A DNA stretch of 64,000 nt from positions 25,005,531 to 25,069,530 of the forward strand of contig CM025854.1 in the NCBI GenBank assembly GCA_003952965.2. Reading direction: 5' to 3'. The notes beneath the pieces were generated by a model, which made no database searches, had not been told where the DNA came from, and saw nothing but the letters and a program-made list of their open reading frames with translations. A program made the position numbers and the translations under genes. Within the stretch, counting starts at the first letter, position 1, and the number at the start of each line of letters is the position of its first letter. Shown in pieces: positions 59,370 through 64,000 of the stretch. Source of the DNA: Morella rubra. Its lineage: Eukaryota > Streptophyta > Magnoliopsida > Fagales > Myricaceae.

Positions 59370-59826
59370 AATTGCTGCTTGTTAACTTGGCAGACTTCCA
59401 CATGTCGTGGGACGTCGAGAATCCGAGTTGTCCGCACCTGGATCCTGATAGTAGACAACATTGTTTCAAACGGGAAATTACTTGTCGACAGAATTTGCAT
59501 TTTCTATATTGTAGGGTTCAATATAATGTCTTTTAATTCAATCTGAACATAAAATTATGCTCATAGGATTTGAAGAATTTAAAGTGTATGTATATTTTTT
59601 ATTTCGGTTTACGTGACGTACTGATTTGACTCAAATATTGTATAATTGTTTCGAGAGCATATAAAAAATTGATTCATATATTCTATTATCTATACACACA
59701 CTGTCATGACTTTTAAGATTACATGTCTTACTACAGTCTTGAGAGATTGCTTGATTTATTTAATGCATATATCAACTAAAGCAGGTGAGAGCTATGCTCA
59801 CATAATAAGTGTGAGTAAATACAACT
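59336..59826. other. Junction between PPR copies; shortened version of the downstream flank
   Basis: 59336-59813 corresponds to 62980-63810 but is 478 bp instead of about 831 bp. The difference consists almost wholly of short deletions and small replacements between identical blocks. Copy 2's unit then starts abruptly at 59827 (TGGACCAGGAAATTTTCGGG). Confidence 0.8.
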
Positions 59827-61420
59827 TGGACCAGGAAATTTTCGGGTCGCTGCGCAGAAGCGCTAACACGGGTTAGCGTCACTCTGCACGAGCTCAATAC
59901 AGGTTAAAGGGAATGAAGACTGTACAATCCTCAATGCTGTTCCACTGTAAGAGCTGATCAGCTTGTGCACGATTAAGAACGAAGTCTCGGGCGATCAAGC
60001 CTGACACATTTAAGAAAGCAAACAATTTGTTATATCTCGACATAGAATGTCTATCAGAATAATGCTAAAAAAAAAAACTTACTAGAGCGTCTGTTCTTCC
60101 ACGTATTATTTAAATTGTGCATATAACACGACTTTCATGGCCTTTGATGTAACGACTTTCCCCTGTTATTATCACGGAATTCATTAAATAGGTCTATAAT
60201 TTGGGCAAAATAATCAAACATACTTATTTGAAATTTGATCACATCAGAGCACTTTAACAACAACGACAATGATGACTATAACTTGTGTCTGGAAAATTTA
60301 TAAGCAAATGAGAGAACGTTCATTCCTGGGCCAAGGTCTGAAATAACTAATCAGCCACATCACTGCATTGTATCATATCTGAGGATATAGACTTCGGGTT
60401 CACCAGAACTCTCATTTCAAACTAAAAACTCCCTTTTGTGTAATGAAGTTGAAGGTGATTGCTCTTTCTAATTCTAGTAAGTGATTTCTTAGCTGTCATG
60501 TCAAAATGGCGATTTCCCAGTTCAACAACATCCACAATAAAAAAATCATGAAATCAGTTGTGTCGATTAGACGTAGACGATGTAATAAGAGACTAGGGAA
60601 GAATACCATAACAAAGATAAAAATCATGGGATGCACTACATAATTAGATGCAGGCAAGGTAATAGGAGAGTTGGAGCAAATAGAAGAACACTGACTCAGC
60701 TAGAAAAAAAAAGAACACCGACTCATTTAGTAATGAACAAGCAGGCAGCATCCACACATGCTGATTAGGATGAGAGTGAAATTACGTTACGGAAGCCGCA
60801 TGCATGTGCAATTTAGAGCTTGGTGGAACTCTCTAGTGCACTCCGAGAATCTAATTGTCTGCCATATGGCCACCTTTTTCCATTATATTCTCCCCCGAAC
60901 ATGAATAATGCCCTCAAATGCAACGAAACCCAAATCCAACCCTTATCTCTAAACCCCAATTTGTCAGCCTGGTTCTGAAAGGAGGATAAATCAAATATCA
61001 GAATGAGGAGATTAGCATGTTCGGAAGAACCCAAAGCAAGCCTAACTTTAGTGGAGTGATAACGGAATTGAAGCTCAAAAGTTCAAATTAAAAAAGCACG
61101 TGGGGGTTCCTATGGCTCTCGATGGATTAACAAAGAAGCAAATCGCCAAAGAACTCCAATTAATATCCACATCAGCAAGATGGCCTCATTCCAGTTGATG
61201 ATGAAGACCACAATTATCAAAAGAAAAGTGATCTGTCGAAATATTTATAAAGAACTTAAGAGCTGAAAATCTTACAAGAATTGGATGATTACAATCATAG
61301 CTTCCATGAATTTTGATGCAAGAAACAAAAAGCGTGCTTTCTTCTGCCCTCATTTCCTCTTAGATGTAAAGGGAAAAAGAAAGGAGAGCACTGAACAAGA
61401 GAGATAACCCTTTCCTGACT
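59827..61420. repeat. Second copy of the PPR downstream flank
   Basis: It repeats 56183-57776 at a constant offset of 3644 bp. I saw no indel and no clear substitution in the parts compared. It includes the same microfeatures, such as the poly-A run near 60066-60077. Confidence 0.85.
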
Positions 61421-63019
61421 TCAATTCAGACTAATAGAATCAAGTAGAGTTTCTAACATTGTATATATTTCTTCTGTTCTGAAATGTGATTTATCAGCAG
61501 AATAAAACTGATAAACTTGGTTATCAACCTCAATCCAACTGCATCCGGGAGTTTTATAGGCATTCTGCTCCTTCAACCTCTTTCTCACCTTCCGGACCTC
61601 ATCCCACTTCCCCAGCTCTCCATATATATTGGCCAGCATTATACCATACCCACCATTATTTGGGTCAATCTCAATCAGTTTCTTGACTGTAAATTCTGCC
61701 AGATCTGTACGTCCATGAATTTTACATCCATTAAGTAAAGAACCCCAAACAACCTCATCAGGTTCCATACTCATTCCACTCACTACTTCCATGGCTTCTT
61801 CAAATTGACCTGCTCGACCAAGAAGGTCTATCAAGCACCCATAATGTTCAATTTTGGGCTCAATCCTATATTCCTGTGTCATCAACTTAAAATAAGAAAG
61901 TCCTTTTTTGACCAACCCTTCGTGAGTACAAGCATTCAACAAGCCAACAAATGTAACCTCATCTGGTCTGACATCATTCTCATGTCGCATCATCTCCTCA
62001 AAGACGCTAATTGCCCTCTCACTTTGGCCATGAAGAGCGAACGAATTGATCATGGAATTCCAGGCCGTCAAGCTTTTCTTTGAAGTCATGTCAAAAACCC
62101 TTCTTGCTTCCTTCAAGCTCCCACATTTCCCATACATGTCTACTAGAGCATTTGAGATAAATGTATCCAGATGAATTCTATTTTTGAAAACATAACCGTG
62201 TATCCATTTACCAAGCTGGAGCATGCCAGTGTGGCCACAAGCCGAGAGCACACAAACAACTGTACTTTGATTCGGCCTATTTCCTTGATGCTGCCCCTCC
62301 TGTGCAACTTTGATCATTCTCTTGAAGAGTGAAATTGCCTCAGGGAACAAGCCGTTTTGAGTGCATCCTGCAATAACAGCATTCCAAGCCACAACATCTC
62401 TATCCGGCATTCTCTCGAACAATGACATAGCATTACCAGTCTCCCCAATTCGAGCATACGCAGAAACCATAGCCGTCCATGAAACAACATTTTTCTCATA
62501 CATTTCGTCAAAAACCTGTCTCGCACTTCTAACGTCCGAACAAATCCTCGAATACGAATCAACAAGAGCAGTCTCCACAACCGGGTATCGACCGAAACCT
62601 GATTGAAAAATCTGGGCATGCACCATTTTAGTGCCACGAGATTCCGGAGCCTCGGGACAAGATCGCAGTACGTGCGGGTAGACGAAATGGTTGGGCTCAG
62701 GCCGTCCCCTACGAACCATGTTGCGGTACAAGACAAAGGCTGATTCGTGGTCGGGCCGAGAAGCGTATGCGGTGATAACGGCAGTATAGAGAAAGACATT
62801 AGGGGAGTGGAGATGATCGAAGATGAAGCGAGCGTAAGGAAGGTTGGCGAGAGAGAGAGCGCAGAAGCGGACCAGCTTAAAAGCGTAGAACTGGGTTTGG
62901 CTATGGCCAAGGGTGGTGAGAAAGGCTTGGAGTTGCTTGAGATGGTTGAGGTGATTGCATTTTGCAAGTACTGCCAAGACGTGCTCGTTAAGGTTCAGTT
63001 GGCTTTGAACAGAGTGCAT
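61421..63019 (-). CDS. PPR protein (PLS/E class), copy 2, intact
   Basis: Intronless 532-aa protein with an intact start: ATG at 63019 reads MHSVQSQLNLNEHVLAVLAK. It has about a dozen PLS-type pentatricopeptide repeats across residues 45-430 (YARFIFDHLHSPNVFLYTAV, VDSYSRICSDVRSARQVFDE, NALVDMYGKCGSLKEARRVF, EHYGCLIDLLGRAGQFEEAM). E/E+ motifs to the end include CSWIEVDNQVYQFYSADKSH. The E class without DYW usually acts in C-to-U RNA editing or RNA processing in chloroplast or mitochondrion; the target cannot be predicted here. I see no strong transit peptide in the first residues, but these genes often have weak ones. It is the likely functional copy of the pair. The Arabidopsis relative I recall is At1g33350 (PCMP-E class). 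Confidence 0.92.
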   Translation of the reverse strand: MHSVQSQLNLNEHVLAVLAKCNHLNHLKQLQAFLTTLGHSQTQFYAFKLVRFCALSLANLPYARFIFDHLHSPNVFLYTAVITAYASRPDHESAFVLYRNMVRRGRPEPNHFVYPHVLRSCPEAPESRGTKMVHAQIFQSGFGRYPVVETALVDSYSRICSDVRSARQVFDEMYEKNVVSWTAMVSAYARIGETGNAMSLFERMPDRDVVAWNAVIAGCTQNGLFPEAISLFKRMIKVAQEGQHQGNRPNQSTVVCVLSACGHTGMLQLGKWIHGYVFKNRIHLDTFISNALVDMYGKCGSLKEARRVFDMTSKKSLTAWNSMINSFALHGQSERAISVFEEMMRHENDVRPDEVTFVGLLNACTHEGLVKKGLSYFKLMTQEYRIEPKIEHYGCLIDLLGRAGQFEEAMEVVSGMSMEPDEVVWGSLLNGCKIHGRTDLAEFTVKKLIEIDPNNGGYGIMLANIYGELGKWDEVRKVRKRLKEQNAYKTPGCSWIEVDNQVYQFYSADKSHFRTEEIYTMLETLLDSISLN

Positions 63020-64000
63020 CGTTCTTCAATTGTCATTTGGGTTCGCTTCCATTGCTGCTTGTTACTTCCGTACCTCTTCTGAAACAGATGGAGCCGAAGG
63101 TTTCCGCAGACTTCCACATGTCGTGGGACGTCGAGAATGCAGCACACACGAGCGAGTTGTCCGCACCTGGATCCTGATAGTATATCATCTAGACAACATT
63201 GTTTAACAAATCGTTCCTCGGGAAATCCCCTTTACTTGCTCGACATTTTTCTGAATTTGCATTTTCTATATTGGAGAATAGGGTTCAATATCCTTTAATG
63301 TCTTTTAATTCAATCTGAACATAAAATTATGCTCATAGGATTTGAAGAATTTAAAGTGTATAAAAAAGTATATTTTAAAGAAAATATATTTCGGTTTACG
63401 AACCTATTCAACTTTGACAATAGATTTTTTAGTACTGCTCAATTATTTGACTCAAATATTGTACCTAATTGTTTCGAGAGCAACATATAAAAAATTGATT
63501 CATATATTCTATTATCTATACACACACAATATAAAAGTAATTTGGTGTGAATATGTTGTATATATATATTCATGAATACCAAACTTTTAAGATCAACTAC
63601 AAGGTGAGATGTCTTACTTTATTTACACGTCTTGAGAGATTGTAATATATCACCTACTCTCACTTGATTTATTTATCTATGTATTCACACATATTTACTC
63701 ATATATACATATATATAAACTTTTAAGATAAAGTTCCAGGTGAGATGTCTTGCTTTCTCCTATGACATTATCTGAATTATAATCATGTATATATACATGT
63801 AATAAGTGTGTATATTAATATTAATATTTTAAGTAAATTTACAATTATATAATTTCACTTGTTTTAATAATTTTATTTATTCTAAATAATAATCTTTTAT
63901 AATTTATTATTCGAATTATACGTAAAGATATTTTTAATAAGTAAATCTTATTGTAGTACCCTATATCCTAATATATTTATTTCTCTCCCTAATATATATT
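63020..64000. other. AT-rich upstream flank of PPR copy 2
   Basis: The promoter side of the PPR gene occupies the first few hundred bases, then strongly AT-rich sequence runs to the window end, with TATATA runs near 63555-63570 and 63700-63720. There is a direct repeat: CTTTTAAGAT followed by AGGTGAGATGTCTT occurs at about 63583-63615 and 63720-63751. No gene seen. Confidence 0.5.

Noticed and set aside
1..64000. CRISPR arrays, bacterial operons or integrated viral genomes
   Set aside because: Introns and gene families are those of a plant nuclear genome; no spaced direct-repeat array or viral replication/capsid frame was seen.

Overview
The window is nuclear DNA of a flowering plant, most likely a eudicot. 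It has AT-rich spacers, spliceosomal GT-AG introns of about 80 bp to 1 kb, (GA)n/(TA)n microsatellites and small MITE-like elements. It also carries plant-specific families: NPF transporter, AP2/ERF, double B-box, DCD-domain, PLS-class PPR, and an ER small heat-shock protein ending in KQEL. I cannot name the species. Coding calls were made by translating exons and checking that splice phases join; multi-exon genes are given as one span, with exon coordinates in the text.

Layout. 1-5357 is spacer ending in a TATA box. 5358-9212 (+) is a nitrate/peptide-family (NPF4-like) transporter, and 9780-14172 is a tandem copy without its first exon. 15854-16477 (+) is an intronless AP2/ERF factor. 19128-21364 (+) is a GT31 beta-1,3-galactosyltransferase. 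24560-27723 (+) is an MMD1-like PHD-finger protein. On the minus strand follow a short VPS9-type Rab5 exchange factor (28043-31391), a DCD-domain protein (32643-34273) and two tandem FAD monooxygenases (35545-38177 and 39204-42151). On the plus strand come a small GGQ release-factor-like protein (43045-45270) and an ANTH clathrin adaptor (48169-49449). Then a double B-box protein (-, 51329-52955), an ER small HSP (+, 55075-55650) and two nearly identical PPR genes (-, 57777-59369 and 61421-63019).

There is no operon or pathway logic; this is an ordinary gene neighbourhood. From memory, the NPF4, GT31, PHD, release-factor, ANTH and PPR genes all have their closest-named Arabidopsis relatives in one short stretch of chromosome 1 (about At1g33330-At1g33440), so the window looks like a conserved syntenic block with extra genes in between.

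The most unusual signals are: (1) two tandem duplications (NPF and PPR) with kilobases of apparently identical sequence, yet in each the upstream copy has one patch that differs almost only by many short deletions, suggesting either an assembly artefact or very recent duplication; (2) an upstream PPR copy whose start codon is knocked out of frame by two of those deletions; (3) two GC-AG introns needed to keep frame; (4) a B-box protein missing its first zinc cysteine and ending inside a dispersed repeat; (5) an intron present in one tandem monooxygenase and precisely absent from the other. I found no convincing previously undescribed system.
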